Below are positions 27,441-35,411 of a DNA stretch of 64,000 nt, one piece after another. The position numbers and the translations under genes were made by a program. Where the stretch lies: NCBI RefSeq assembly GCF_016411825.1, contig NZ_JAEKMH010000003.1, positions 310,001 through 374,000 of the forward strand. The letters are read 5' to 3'. The notes beneath the pieces are model-generated. The model had not been told where the DNA came from and did not search any database. It worked only from the letters and a program-made list of their open reading frames with translations. Origin of the DNA: Devosia sediminis (lineage in GTDB: Bacteria > Pseudomonadota > Alphaproteobacteria > Rhizobiales > Devosiaceae). Every line of letters starts with the position of its first letter. Position 1 is the stretch's first letter.

Positions 27441-27872
27441 CTCCCTCCCCCTTGTGGGGAGGGATCAAGGGTGGGGGTATGAGCGTCCAACGTGCACGTC
27501 AATTCCGAAAGAACCTGACCCCACCTGAGGCTCGGCTCTGGGCCGCATTGCGGTCGCTCCGTCCGCTAGGCTACCACTTTCGACGGCAGGTGCCATTGGG
27601 TCCCTATTATGCGGATTTCTGCTGTCACAAGCGTTGCTTGGTTGTCGAGGTGGATGGCCAAACGCATTTCGTTGATGGCGCTCCCGAGCGCGACGCACGT
27701 CGAGATGCGTTCATTGGTGCCCAAGGCTACAAAGTCTTGCATGTGCCCAATGCGGAAGTATTGGACAACCTAGACGGCGTGATGAGGCTGATACTGTCGA
27801 TAATGGAGAGTCGGCGGGACGGTGCACAATAGTGACCCCCACCCTCATTCCCTCCCCACAAGGGGGAGGGAG
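27441..27872. mobile_element. Compact 432-bp unit: 38-bp inverted repeats around a single DUF559 gene
   Basis: The left end (27441-27478) and the right end (27835-27872) are inverted copies that agree at 35 of 38 positions. Each is made of an outer hairpin (CCCTCCCC..GGGGAGGG type) and an inner GGGTGGGGGT. The start codon of the enclosed gene is the base right after the left repeat, and its stop lies 2 bases before the right repeat. Gene-free versions of the same ends occur at 6089, 13627 and 32829. The layout is that of a REP/RAYT or MITE-like system with DUF559 in the position of the enzyme gene. Mobility is inferred, not shown; no target duplication could be verified. Confidence 0.6.
27479..27832 (+). 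CDS. DUF559 (Vsr-like endonuclease fold) protein inside an inverted-repeat unit
   Basis: The 117-residue protein opens MSVQRARQFRKNLTPPEARL and continues with YHFRRQVPLGPYYADFCCH and LVVEVDGQTH, the pattern of DUF559, a very-short-patch-repair-like PD-(D/E)xK fold. Candidate catalytic residues are the Glu in TPPEARLW, Asp in YYADFCC, and Glu-x-Asp in VVEVDG. The inverted-repeat arm GGGTGGGGGT directly precedes the ATG and would serve as ribosome binding site. The gene is flanked on both sides within 2 bases by inverted repeats and interrupts the ptsH-ahcY neighbourhood. Function is unproven; DNA nicking or repair-type cleavage is plausible. Confidence 0.85.
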   Translation: MSVQRARQFRKNLTPPEARLWAALRSLRPLGYHFRRQVPLGPYYADFCCHKRCLVVEVDGQTHFVDGAPERDARRDAFIGAQGYKVLHVPNAEVLDNLDGVMRLILSIMESRRDGAQ

Positions 27873-27987
27873 GCGCAGGGCGGCACGGCAGTTTATTCTG
27901 CTGTCATGGTTTGAGGAGTTCACCAGGCGCTGGAACGTCTACGGCTGGGCATCATTTCGGTGTTGTTAAACTGTGCGAGGAATTGAT

Positions 27988-28503
27988 GTGCGACGTTTGA
28001 TTGCCGGTTGCGGTGGCCTGGCGCTGGCCGTCACGCTCAGCCAGTTCCCCGAATATGCCCAGCAATATACCCAGCGCCTCGGCGGGGCCGTGGACGAATT
28101 GCGCGTCATCACCGAGGATTTCGACCGCTCCGCCGCCGAAGGCGGTCTCGACCGGCAGGGGGCGCTGGCCCGCTACAGCATTTCTGAAGACGCGTTTCTG
28201 GCCGATCGCGGCACCGCCATGTCGGCGACCTTTGTCCGCTACGACATGCTGAGCCAGACGCTCGCGCAGATCGAAGGGGCGGGCCCTGTCGAGCGCTTCC
28301 AGTCGCTCCCGGCCTATCTCGATACCGATATCGGCCGCCGCACCCTCGAAAACTATCGCCCCGCCGTGCCGGTCACCGTGGAAGGCATTCTCTATGCCGG
28401 GGCGGGCTTTATCGTCGGCTATCTGCTCGTCTCCGCAGTGGTGCGGTTCATGGCCCTGCCGTTCCGGCGGCGCCGGGGGCGGGTCCGGGTCACCGGCGCC
28501 TGA
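27988..28503 (+). CDS. DUF2937 family membrane protein
   Basis: The 171-residue protein has a hydrophobic N-terminal segment (LIAGCGGLALAVTLSQF) and a C-terminal membrane helix (ILYAGAGFIVGYLLVSAVV) followed by an arginine-rich cytoplasmic tail (FRRRRGRVRV). The soluble middle contains YTQRLGGAVDELRVITEDFDRSA, typical of DUF2937, with both ends anchored and the centre probably periplasmic. I chose GTG at 27988 because GCGAGGA is 7 bases upstream; a GTG at 27973 is in frame too. No function is known for the family. Confidence 0.75.
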   Translation: MRRLIAGCGGLALAVTLSQFPEYAQQYTQRLGGAVDELRVITEDFDRSAAEGGLDRQGALARYSISEDAFLADRGTAMSATFVRYDMLSQTLAQIEGAGPVERFQSLPAYLDTDIGRRTLENYRPAVPVTVEGILYAGAGFIVGYLLVSAVVRFMALPFRRRRGRVRVTGA

Positions 28504-28511
28504 GATTAGGC

Positions 28512-28531
28512 ATATAACAAAAGCTTTATAT
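28512..28531. promoter_or_regulatory. ATATAA-N8-TTATAT inverted repeat upstream of ahcY
   Basis: An inverted repeat of 6-base arms with 8 bases between lies 72 bases before the ahcY start. Methionine-cycle genes in proteobacteria are often controlled by ArsR-type regulators (SahR/SamR) that bind AT-rich palindromes; this is a candidate site only. Confidence 0.3.
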
Positions 28532-28602
28532 CCGTCATTGATCGGTAACAGCCGCTCCCGTATAGGAAGAGGCAACGAAAACCCATCCTGCCGGAGCCCC
28601 TC

Positions 28603-30003
28603 ATGACCCAGAGCCCGACCGACTACGCGGTCAAGGACATTTCCCTCGCCGATTTCGGCCGCAAGGAAATCAATATCGCCGAAATCGAAATGCCGGGCCT
28701 GATGGCCATTCGCGAGGAATATGCCGCTGCCCAACCGTTGAAGGGCGCGCGCATTGCCGGCTCCCTGCACATGACCATCCAGACCGCCGTGCTGATCGAG
28801 ACGCTGGTGGCGCTGGGCGCCGAAGTGCGCTGGGTGAGCTGCAATATCTTCTCGACCCAGGACCATGCCGCTGCCGCCATCGCCGCCGCCGGCGTCCCGG
28901 TCTTTGCCCACAAGGGCGAGACGCTGGAAGAATACTGGGATTTCACCGACCGCATGATGGATTGGCCGGGCTCGACCCCGAACATGATCCTCGACGACGG
29001 TGGCGACGCCACCATGTACATCCTGACCGGGGCCAAGGCCGAGAAGGACATTTCCATTCTCGACAAGCCGGGCAACGAAGAAGAGGAAATCTTCTTCGCC
29101 ACGATCAAGCGCCGCCTCGCCAAGAGCCCGGGCTTCTTCGCGCGCGTCAAGGACGCCATCCGCGGCGTTTCGGAAGAAACCACCACGGGCGTGATGCGCC
29201 TTTACCAGCTCCATGCCAAGGGCGAGCTGCCTTTCCCGGCCATCAACGTCAATGACTCGGTCACCAAGTCAAAATTCGACAACAAGTATGGCACCCGCGA
29301 ATCCCTGGTCGACGCCATCCGCCGCGGCACCGACGTGATGCTGGCTGGCAAGGTCGCCATCGTCTGCGGCTATGGCGACGTGGGCAAGGGCTCGGCCGAG
29401 TCGCTGCGCGGCGCCGGCGCCCGCGTGCTGGTGACCGAAGTCGATCCGATCTGCGCCCTGCAGGCCGCCATGGAAGGCTTTGAGGTCGTCACCCTCGAAG
29501 AGGCCGCCCATCGCGCCGACATCGTCGTCACGGCCACCGGCAACCGCGACGTCTTGATGGTCGACGACATGCGCAACCTCAAGGACATGGCCATCGTCTG
29601 CAATATCGGTCACTTCGACAACGAGATCGACGTGCTGGGCCTGCGCAACTTCAAGTGGACCAATATCAAGCCGCAGGTCGACATGATCGAGCAGCCCAAT
29701 GGCAAGCGGCTGATCCTCCTGTCCGAAGGGCGCCTCGTGAACCTCGGCAATGCCACCGGCCACCCGAGCTTTGTCATGTCCGCTTCGTTCTCGAACCAGA
29801 CCCTGGCCCAGATCGAACTCTGGACCAACGGCGACAAGATCGAGAAGAAGGTCCACGTCCTGCCCAAGCATCTCGACGAGAAGGTCGCCGAACTGCACCT
29901 GGCCAAGCTGGGCGCCAAGCTCACTAAGCTGACCAAGTCCCAGGCCGACTATATCGGCGTCACGCCGGAAGGCCCGTTCAAGTCGGCCGAATACCGCTAT
30001 TAA
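28603..30003 (+). CDS. ahcY: Adenosylhomocysteinase
   Basis: The 466-residue enzyme hydrolyses S-adenosylhomocysteine to adenosine and homocysteine using bound NAD. The NAD-binding loop [19 protein letters not shown], the substrate-domain segments [14 protein letters not shown] and [13 protein letters not shown], and the C-terminal [12 protein letters not shown]...YRY tail are all present, and the length is typical of the longer bacterial form. Its place after ptsH is the usual rhizobial synteny, here interrupted by the DUF559 unit and the DUF2937 gene. Two hairpins follow the stop. Confidence 0.96.
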   Translation: MTQSPTDYAVKDISLADFGRKEINIAEIEMPGLMAIREEYAAAQPLKGARIAGSLHMTIQTAVLIETLVALGAEVRWVSCNIFSTQDHAAAAIAAAGVPVFAHKGETLEEYWDFTDRMMDWPGSTPNMILDDGGDATMYILTGAKAEKDISILDKPGNEEEEIFFATIKRRLAKSPGFFARVKDAIRGVSEETTTGVMRLYQLHAKGELPFPAINVNDSVTKSKFDNKYGTRESLVDAIRRGTDVMLAGKVAIVCGYGDVGKGSAESLRGAGARVLVTEVDPICALQAAMEGFEVVTLEEAAHRADIVVTATGNRDVLMVDDMRNLKDMAIVCNIGHFDNEIDVLGLRNFKWTNIKPQVDMIEQPNGKRLILLSEGRLVNLGNATGHPSFVMSASFSNQTLAQIELWTNGDKIEKKVHVLPKHLDEKVAELHLAKLGAKLTKLTKSQADYIGVTPEGPFKSAEYRY

Positions 30004-30012
30004 TCGGTGGAT

Positions 30013-30033
30013 CGCCGATCAATGTGATCGGCG
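30013..30033 (+). terminator. Perfect hairpin immediately after ahcY
   Basis: CGCCGATCA-ATG-TGATCGGCG is a 9-base-pair stem with a 3-base loop starting 10 bases after the stop codon. No T-run follows, so it may protect the 3' end or pause transcription before the stronger terminator downstream. Confidence 0.5.
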
Positions 30034-30053
30034 CCGTTAACCAATGACACAAA

Positions 30054-30088
30054 AAAGCCCGGGGCAATGTCCCGGGCTTTACGCTTTT
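30054..30088 (+). terminator. Rho-independent terminator after ahcY
   Basis: AAAGCCCGGG-GCAATGT-CCCGGGCTTT forms a 10-base-pair stem at 30054-30080, preceded by an A-run and followed by ACGCTTTTTAA. It closes the ahcY unit; the A-run on the left also gives a T-run on the reverse strand. Confidence 0.8.
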
Positions 30089-30342
30089 TAAAGGTTTCTG
30101 TTTCGTTCACGGGTCAAGTCTTTTCCTTGCCCTTTGCCCGCAACGCACAGCCCTCAAGACTCTTTTTCGCGATTCGCCTGCCCGCTATGGTCTTGTTGAT
30201 TCGGGTTGCGGGGGGACACGCAGACCGGTTTCGGGGGCAGCTTGAGCCGCAAGTCGGTTCGCGTCGGCGCCCTTCCTGAAAGTTGAAGCGTACCGGCCGC
30301 TCAAGGCCGGGTTGGCATCGCAACAAAGCGAAAGAGGCAGGT

Positions 30343-32805
30343 ATGGCGCCGGATCGATTCCGGAAACAATTGGGATTCGCGGGCCTTTGTGCCGCTCCCT
30401 TCACCCTGCTGACGGCCGTTCCCGCCTTGGCGCAGGGTCTTGTCCCAGTCCATCTGGGCGGTATCGCGCCCTTCGCGGTGGCCATCGGCGCAGGCGGCTT
30501 TGCGCTCCTCGCCATGGCGCTGGTGCGTACCCTGCTCAAGGACAGCCGCGCCGCCCGCCGCCGCGCCGCCGAGCAGATTGCCGACCTCCGCGCGCTGGTC
30601 GACGAATATGAAAGCCTCATCGCCGGCAGCCGCGAACTCACCATTCTCTGGCAGGGCCACGATAGTCCGCGCATCCTCGGCCAGGCCGCCGCCGTGCTGC
30701 CCGCCGGACGGCAGCCGCAAAGCGTCCTCAATTTCCACACCTGGCTCGGCGCCGCCGAAACCAACCGGCTGACAACGCAGGTCGAGGACCTGCGCATGCA
30801 TGGCCACGCCTTTGCCACCAGTCTGGACACGCTCGACGGCCGGATCGTGCGCGCCAATGGCTGGGTCATGGGCGATGCCGTGGCCCTGCGCCTGCGTCCC
30901 GCCCACAGCCAACCCAATGACGGCAAGGCCCTCGCCGCCGTGGCCCAGGGTGCCGATCGGGAAAGCGCCCGCGCCATTCTCGAACTCCTGACCAAGCCCG
31001 CCTACCTGCGCGACGACCAGCATCGGCTGATCTATGCCAACGGGCCCTATCAGGCGCTGGCCAAGGCCATGGGCAAGGCCTGCCCCCCGGGCGAGCCCTG
31101 CGAACTGCTCGACGCCACCCGCCTCGCCGCCCACCTCAAGGCCGCGGGCCAAGGCGTCGAGCCGGTGACCCTGGCGCTCGATTTCGCCACGCATGGCCGC
31201 TTCGAGCTGGTGGAGTTTCCGCTGCCCGGCGGCCGCGCCGGATATCTGCGCCCCGTGGGCGAAGCAGCCCGCCCGGCCGCCACCGCCGAAGCCGGCGTCA
31301 ATCATATCGGCGGCATCATCGAGGCCCTGGGCACGCCCATCGCCATCTTCAACGCCAAGCGCGAACTGGTGCAGTTCAACGCCGCCTATGCCCGGCTCTG
31401 GGGGCTCGAGCCGCGCTTCCTGACGCCCGGTCTCGACGAGCGCGCCATTCTGGACAAGCTCAGGACCGAGGGCATGCTGCCCAACCAGGTCGACTACCAC
31501 ACCTGGCGCAGCAAGCATCTCGAGAGCTACACCCGCAAGGAGCCGCACGAGGCCGAGCCCTGGCACCTGCCCGACGGGCGCACCATCAAGGTGATCTCGG
31601 CGCCCGCCGGCCCGTCCGGCGGCGTCATCTATGTGTTCGAGGACATGACCGAGCGCCTCGAACTCGAATCGACCAACAAGGCCTTCACCAATGTGCTGCG
31701 CGAAACCATCATGGCCCTCAACGAGGCCGTGGCGGTGTTCGGCACCAATGGCCGGCTGACCCTGTCCAATCCGCAGCTTTCAAAACTCTGGAAGCTGCCG
31801 ATGAACGAGCTGGGCAACCATCCCCATATCGACCAGTTGGCCGAGGCATCCGGCCGCGCCATTCCCGAGGACGGGGCAACGATCTGGCGCGATCTCAAGC
31901 GCACCATCATCGATCTCAATCCCACCCGCACCGATCGCACCGGCCGCATCAACCGCTCCGATGGGCGCCTGGTCGATTATGCCATCACCCGCCTGCCCGA
32001 CGGGCAGACCATGATGACCTTCCTCGATGTCACAGAGAGCGCCAGCTATTCCAAGGTCCTCAAGGAACGCAACGACGCCCTGGTCGCCGCCGACCGCCTC
32101 AAGGACGCCTTTGTCGAAAACGTCTCCTATGAACTGCGCTCGCCCCTGACCAATATCATCGGCTTTGCCGATCTGCTGGCTGGCACCGAGGGTGGCACCC
32201 TCAACGAGCGGCAGCGCGAATATATCGATTATATCCGCGCCTCCTCGGTGACGCTGGGCGTGCTGATCGACAACATCCTCGATCTCGCCTCGGTCGATGC
32301 CGGCATTGCCGAACTCAATCCCGAGGCGCTCGATGTCCCGGCCCTGGTCGACAAGGCCCGCGCCGGCATCGCCGCCACCTTCCCCGAAGTGTCCGGCGAA
32401 GCGCCGCATCTGGTGGTCGATATCGCGCCCGATCTCCCCGATTTCATCGGCGACGGCACCCGCATCGTGCAGGTGCTCTATAATCTCCTCTCCAACGCGG
32501 CCCGCTTCTCCCCGCCGGGCGGGGAAATCCGCCTCACCGTCGCCCATCGCGGTGATCGCATGCTGTTCGTCATCGAGGACGAGGGCCCGGGCATTACCGA
32601 CGAGATGAAGGCAGCCATCCTCACCCGGCTCGATACCCCCGCCGCCGGGGGCCGCCAGCGTGGCGCCGGCCTCGGCCTTTCCATCGTGCGCACCTTCGTC
32701 AACATGCATGGCGGCACCATTTCGGCCGAAAAGCGCGAGCCCAAGGGCAGCCGTATCATCGTCAACCTGCCCCTCGACAGCGCCATGGCAGGCGTTGCGG
32801 AGTAA
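30343..32805 (+). CDS. divL: DivL-like cell-cycle kinase homologue with tyrosine in the H-box
   Basis: The 820-residue protein has an N-terminal membrane helix pair region (FAGLCAAPFTLLTAVPALA and IAPFAVAIGAGGFALLAMALV), several PAS-like domains (for example ALGTPIAIFNAKRELVQFNAAYARLW and TIMALNEAVAVFGTNGRLTLSN), a dimerisation region and a kinase-type ATPase domain with N, G1 (DEGPGI) and G2 (GAGLGLSIVR) boxes. The phospho-acceptor position reads NVSYELRSPLTN: tyrosine (about residue 596) replaces histidine, the hallmark of DivL. In Caulobacter DivL acts through CckA to control CtrA. The ATG at 30343 follows AGAGGCAGGT; an upstream ATG at 30283 adds 20 unlikely residues. Confidence 0.9.
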   Translation: MAPDRFRKQLGFAGLCAAPFTLLTAVPALAQGLVPVHLGGIAPFAVAIGAGGFALLAMALVRTLLKDSRAARRRAAEQIADLRALVDEYESLIAGSRELTILWQGHDSPRILGQAAAVLPAGRQPQSVLNFHTWLGAAETNRLTTQVEDLRMHGHAFATSLDTLDGRIVRANGWVMGDAVALRLRPAHSQPNDGKALAAVAQGADRESARAILELLTKPAYLRDDQHRLIYANGPYQALAKAMGKACPPGEPCELLDATRLAAHLKAAGQGVEPVTLALDFATHGRFELVEFPLPGGRAGYLRPVGEAARPAATAEAGVNHIGGIIEALGTPIAIFNAKRELVQFNAAYARLWGLEPRFLTPGLDERAILDKLRTEGMLPNQVDYHTWRSKHLESYTRKEPHEAEPWHLPDGRTIKVISAPAGPSGGVIYVFEDMTERLELESTNKAFTNVLRETIMALNEAVAVFGTNGRLTLSNPQLSKLWKLPMNELGNHPHIDQLAEASGRAIPEDGATIWRDLKRTIIDLNPTRTDRTGRINRSDGRLVDYAITRLPDGQTMMTFLDVTESASYSKVLKERNDALVAADRLKDAFVENVSYELRSPLTNIIGFADLLAGTEGGTLNERQREYIDYIRASSVTLGVLIDNILDLASVDAGIAELNPEALDVPALVDKARAGIAATFPEVSGEAPHLVVDIAPDLPDFIGDGTRIVQVLYNLLSNAARFSPPGGEIRLTVAHRGDRMLFVIEDEGPGITDEMKAAILTRLDTPAAGGRQRGAGLGLSIVRTFVNMHGGTISAEKREPKGSRIIVNLPLDSAMAGVAE

Positions 32806-32828
32806 AGCACGCCGTTCCGCTGTTCTGC

Positions 32829-32960
32829 CTCCCTCCCCTTGAGGGGGAGGGTAGCGCAGCTCGGCCTTTGGCCGTAGCGTAGCTGGGGTGGGGTGAAACC
32901 TGGAACGCGGCGCTCGTTACGTAACCCCACCCTCATTCCCTCCCCTCAAGGGGGAGGGAG
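32829..32960. repeat. Paired inverted G/C-rich intergenic element, family 1 copy
   Basis: CTCCCTCCCCTTGAGGGGGA opens the left half, which continues with GCAGCTCGGCCTTTGGCCGT and GGGGTGGGGTG. About 30 bases later the inverted right half AACCCCACCCTCATTCCCTC runs to a closing hairpin. The right half matches the right repeat of the DUF559 unit at nearly every position. It lies between divL and tsaE. Confidence 0.78.
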
Positions 32961-33017
32961 GCGATGAACTGAGGCTCCTGCGCCCCCCTGTTGCAAAACA
33001 CCGGAAAACGCTGTTCA

Positions 33018-33078
33018 TCGTCACCACCCGGCTTGACCGGGTGGTCCATGGATTGTCCGGATGAACCGGGCAATGACG
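33018..33078. repeat. Palindromic intergenic element, family 2 variant
   Basis: ACCACCCGGCTTGACCGGGTGGT is a strong hairpin, followed after a short spacer by TCCGGATGAACCGGGC and closed by CGTCA/TGACG ends. This form differs in the stem bases from the copies at 8083 and 18018 but keeps the GGCTTGACC loop. It ends just before tsaE. Confidence 0.65.
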
Positions 33079-33088
33079 AAGGATGGAA

Positions 33089-33520
33089 ATGCCTGATTCC
33101 GTAAGCACCTTCCTCCCCGATGACGACGCCACGGCCCGTTTCGGTGCCGAGCTTGCCATGAGCCTGAAGGCCGGGGATATTGTCAGCCTCGAGGGCGATC
33201 TTGGCGCCGGCAAGACGGCCATGGCCCGCGCCATCATCCGGGCGCTGGCCGCCGATGGGGCGCTGGACGTTCCCTCGCCGACCTTTGCCATCATCCAGCC
33301 CTATGACACGCCGCGCGGCGCGGTGCTGCATGCCGATCTCTACCGGCTTGCCGATGCGACCGAAGCCGAGGAACTGGGCCTCTTCGACGATCCCGATGCC
33401 ATCGTGCTGGTCGAATGGGCGGCGCGCGCCCCGCAGGTGCTGGACATGGTCACCCTGACCGTCGCGCTCGACATTCCCCGCGGCGGGGCTGGACGAGAGG
33501 TCCGGCTTATCCGGCGCTAG
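33089..33520 (+). CDS. tsaE: tRNA threonylcarbamoyladenosine biosynthesis ATPase TsaE
   Basis: The 143-residue protein has the P-loop GDLGAGKT at 36-43, SPTFAIIQPYD and LYRLADATEAEELGLFD, the standard TsaE sequence. It drives the TsaB-TsaD-TsaE complex that puts t6A on position 37 of ANN-decoding tRNAs. ATG at 33089 has AAGGA 5 bases upstream and is preferred to the ATG at 33083. The stop overlaps by 4 bases the 3' end of the convergent small gene. In related genomes tsaE is often followed by a phosphotransferase gene; that neighbour is missing here. Confidence 0.9.
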   Translation: MPDSVSTFLPDDDATARFGAELAMSLKAGDIVSLEGDLGAGKTAMARAIIRALAADGALDVPSPTFAIIQPYDTPRGAVLHADLYRLADATEAEELGLFDDPDAIVLVEWAARAPQVLDMVTLTVALDIPRGGAGREVRLIRR

Positions 33521-33774
33521 TGATCGCGCCGCTTGTGGTGCTCGCTTTCCTGGTTGGCGCCGCGCCGGATGGAGCGGTCGCCATGCGAGATTTCGTATTC
33601 GCCAGCCGGCTGTTCCACGTCCTCGCGCGCTTCGCTCAGCGATTTGCCGTCGGCGGAGACTTCGGCGCCCTTGGTGTTTTCGCGCCCTTCGATGACCGCC
33701 TTCTGCTGCTCGCGGGTCTGCTTGCCCTGCACGGTCTTTTCGGTGCCGCGGGTCTCGTGATTGCTCTGTTGCAT
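33517..33774 (-). CDS. Small hydrophilic protein with SLxEAREExEQPAGE motif (paralogue 1)
   Basis: This 85-residue product is rich in Gln, Glu, Arg, Lys and His, with no hydrophobic core, so it is probably disordered. ATG at 33774 has a near-perfect ribosome binding site (AAGGAGGAAGAT). The segment KSLSEAREDVEQPAGEYE is repeated almost exactly (KSLVEAREEAEQPAGEFE) in the other small gene at 34293-34451, which indicates two paralogues. I do not recognise a family; stress-related small proteins of alphaproteobacteria are often of this composition. It is preceded on the same strand by the DUF1810 gene, 79 bases away. Confidence 0.65.
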   Translation of the reverse strand: MQQSNHETRGTEKTVQGKQTREQQKAVIEGRENTKGAEVSADGKSLSEAREDVEQPAGEYEISHGDRSIRRGANQESEHHKRRDH

Positions 33775-33853
33775 ATCTTCCTCCTTGGGTTTGCCCAATG
33801 CCGGTCAACGGCCGGGCCGGAACAGGGTTTCCCGATGTGATCGGTTTGGCCGA

Positions 33854-34309
33854 TCACGACTGGAGCAAATCCAGGGTTCGCCTGTCCTCCTCCCCTCCGT
33901 TGAAGGCGAGGAGCGCGGCGCGGAACAGCGGCTCCTCCGGCGCGGCATGGGCGAAAAGCGTCATCGACGAGATGAATTTGAGATCGTCGGGCGTGCCGAA
34001 AATGGTGTGGAGGTCGCGCGGCGCCGCCGCATCGGGCGCATGCAGGAGCACCGCTTCGGTCAGCGCCCTCAGCCGCGCGCCGAGCACCGGATGGGCGAAA
34101 AAGGCTGCCGCCGCGTCGAGGTTTCCGAGCGCATAGCGTTGCGCCATCTCGCTGCGCCCCAGGCCCGCGAGCTGGGGAAACATGAACCACATCCAGTGCG
34201 TTTCCTTGCGCCCGGCCCGCAGCTCCCGCAGCGCCTCGGGATAGGCCCGGTCCTGTGCCGCAAGGAATTTGGCGATCATCGCGCCATACGCGTCATTCGG
34301 GCTGGTCAT
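33854..34309 (-). CDS. DUF1810 family protein
   Basis: The 151-residue protein has the DUF1810 hallmarks: FLAAQDRAYPEALRELRAGRKETHWMWFMFPQ near the N-terminus, then YALGNLDAAAAFFAHPVLGARL and DDLKFISSMTLFA. Family members are small helical cytosolic proteins (YbeU/calpastatin-annotated in old databases) whose function is unknown. The ATG at 34309 lies 17 bases inside the 3' end of the upstream small gene, so the two are translationally coupled. It sits between the two paralogous small hydrophilic genes. Confidence 0.88.
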   Translation of the reverse strand: MTSPNDAYGAMIAKFLAAQDRAYPEALRELRAGRKETHWMWFMFPQLAGLGRSEMAQRYALGNLDAAAAFFAHPVLGARLRALTEAVLLHAPDAAAPRDLHTIFGTPDDLKFISSMTLFAHAAPEEPLFRAALLAFNGGEEDRRTLDLLQS

Positions 34310-34451
34310 CTTCGGGCTTGGGCTTGGGGTGGTCAGGGTCATGCGCGGTCTCGAATTCACCCGCCGGCTGCTCGGCCTCCTCGCGGGCCTCGACCAGCGA
34401 TTTTGTGTCATCATCCTGCTTGGCATTGCCGGGCTTCTTGTCCGTACTCAT
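34293..34451 (-). CDS. Small hydrophilic protein with SLxEAREExEQPAGE motif (paralogue 2)
   Basis: This 52-residue protein (MSTDKKPGNAKQDDDTKSLV at the start) is highly charged and proline-rich at the end (DHPKPKPEDDQPE). It shares the KSLxEAREExEQPAGEfE segment with the gene at 33517-33774. ATG at 34451 has GAGGAG 7 bases upstream. It overlaps the DUF1810 gene start, so the unit reads small gene, DUF1810, small gene. No known family. Confidence 0.6.
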   Translation of the reverse strand: MSTDKKPGNAKQDDDTKSLVEAREEAEQPAGEFETAHDPDHPKPKPEDDQPE

Positions 34452-35075
34452 GGCGTCACTCCTCTGCTCGGGACCAACGAAACGCAGCCATGCTGGTTGC
34501 AGGCGCGGCAAAGCGGCGCCCGGCCAGATGGCGTCGCGCTCAGAGCAGATGATGGAGCCCGGAGACGGCTTTCGCCTCTGAGTGATTGGATAATGAGACG
34601 AGAACCGCCTCCGGGCGCCGGGATTTCTGGCAGGGAGTTTCACTAGGGCCGGCTTGCGCCGGGATTTCCCATCTCCGGACCCAGGCTCCGTAACGATTCA
34701 GAGCCCTCCCGACTGTCGCCGGATGGTTGATCGTTGCAACCCCATCTCCATCCGGCTGATGAGAGGAATATGGGGGAGGAATTTGGAGGGGGGATAAATT
34801 TGTATCCTGTGGTCCTCCCCCGCTTGCGGGGGAGAGGGAACACGCGCAGCGTGTGGAGGGGGGGCCACAAGTCCGATGCATCGCGACCAGCCGACTGGGG
34901 AGATTAGTGTGTGTGGCTCCCCTCTCTACCGCCTATCGGCGGTCCCCCTCTCCCGTGAACGGGAGAGGACCGATCGCGCGGGGCTAGCGTTAACCCTTCA
35001 TTCACCATGATCCCGGCTTTCCGGAGCCAGGCGGGCCGGATTGCATTGCATTTATATCAAATGCGAGGCAGCCCG
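34452..35075. other. 624-base gap without a convincing gene
   Basis: The gap holds a composite inverted repeat at 34809-34972. The left part (34452-34800) includes GC-rich imperfect repeats such as CGCCGGGATTTC, present twice at 34615 and 34658. Reading frames here lack ribosome binding sites and protein-like composition. The right edge contains the promoter region of the next gene. Confidence 0.6.
34809..34972. repeat. Composite inverted repeat, variant with hairpin ends
   Basis: The left half has GTGGTCCTCCCCCGCTTGCG with a hairpin around CCCCCGCTTGCGGGGG, then ACGCGCAGCGTGT and GGAGGGGGGCCAC. The right half is the inverted form: GTGGCTCCCCTCTCTACCGC, ATCGGCGGT, and a closing hairpin CTCTCCCGTGAACGGGAGAG. 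The overall design equals family 1 (outer hairpin, middle stem, inner G-tract, inverted again), but the sequence differs. Confidence 0.65.
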
Positions 35076-35411
35076 ATGGCTTACAAAGCGACCGCTTACA
35101 CCGACCTTTCCGAACCCCTGACCGACGACGCCGTCGCCGAATTCCTCGACCTGGCGCGCTCTGCCAACGTCACCTTCGAAATCCTCCACGACCGCCTCCA
35201 CATGCGCATGGTCAACCCCGACTGGACCATGTGGTCGCCGATCCGGCATCTGCTCGATGAAATCGGCCAGGAACGGATCGAGGCGTTCGTGCGGGGGGAA
35301 ACCGCGGCGCAGGAGGCGGTAGAGCGGAGCGCGTTGGCGAGCGCCGACCGACTGCATCTGGCGGTGGAGACGATGCGGGGGGTGAGGGTGGCTCGCGAGC
35401 TACCTGGCTGA
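35076..35411 (+). CDS. Hypothetical protein, 111 residues
   Basis: The ATG at 35076 (MAYKATAYTDLSEPLTDDAV) follows CGAGG by 8 bases. The protein is soluble with predicted helices (VAEFLDLARSANVTFEILHD, AAQEAVERSALASADRLHLA) and host-like codon use. I do not recognise a family. Its 3' end overlaps the 3' end of the convergent dCTP deaminase gene by 12 bases, which marks the left edge of the AT-richer insert. Confidence 0.6.
   Translation: MAYKATAYTDLSEPLTDDAVAEFLDLARSANVTFEILHDRLHMRMVNPDWTMWSPIRHLLDEIGQERIEAFVRGETAAQEAVERSALASADRLHLAVETMRGVRVARELPG

Noticed and set aside
28504..28602. SAH or SAM riboswitch before ahcY
   Set aside because: I could not fold the 99-base leader into a known riboswitch core; only a short AT-rich inverted repeat is evident.
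30343..32805. Active histidine autokinase
   Set aside because: The H-box reads NVSYELRSPL, so the phospho-acceptor histidine is missing; DivL-like signalling is the better call.
34452..34808. Frames upstream of the 52-aa gene extending it to 116 residues
   Set aside because: The strong GAGGAG site points to the ATG at 34451; the upstream part is not protein-like.
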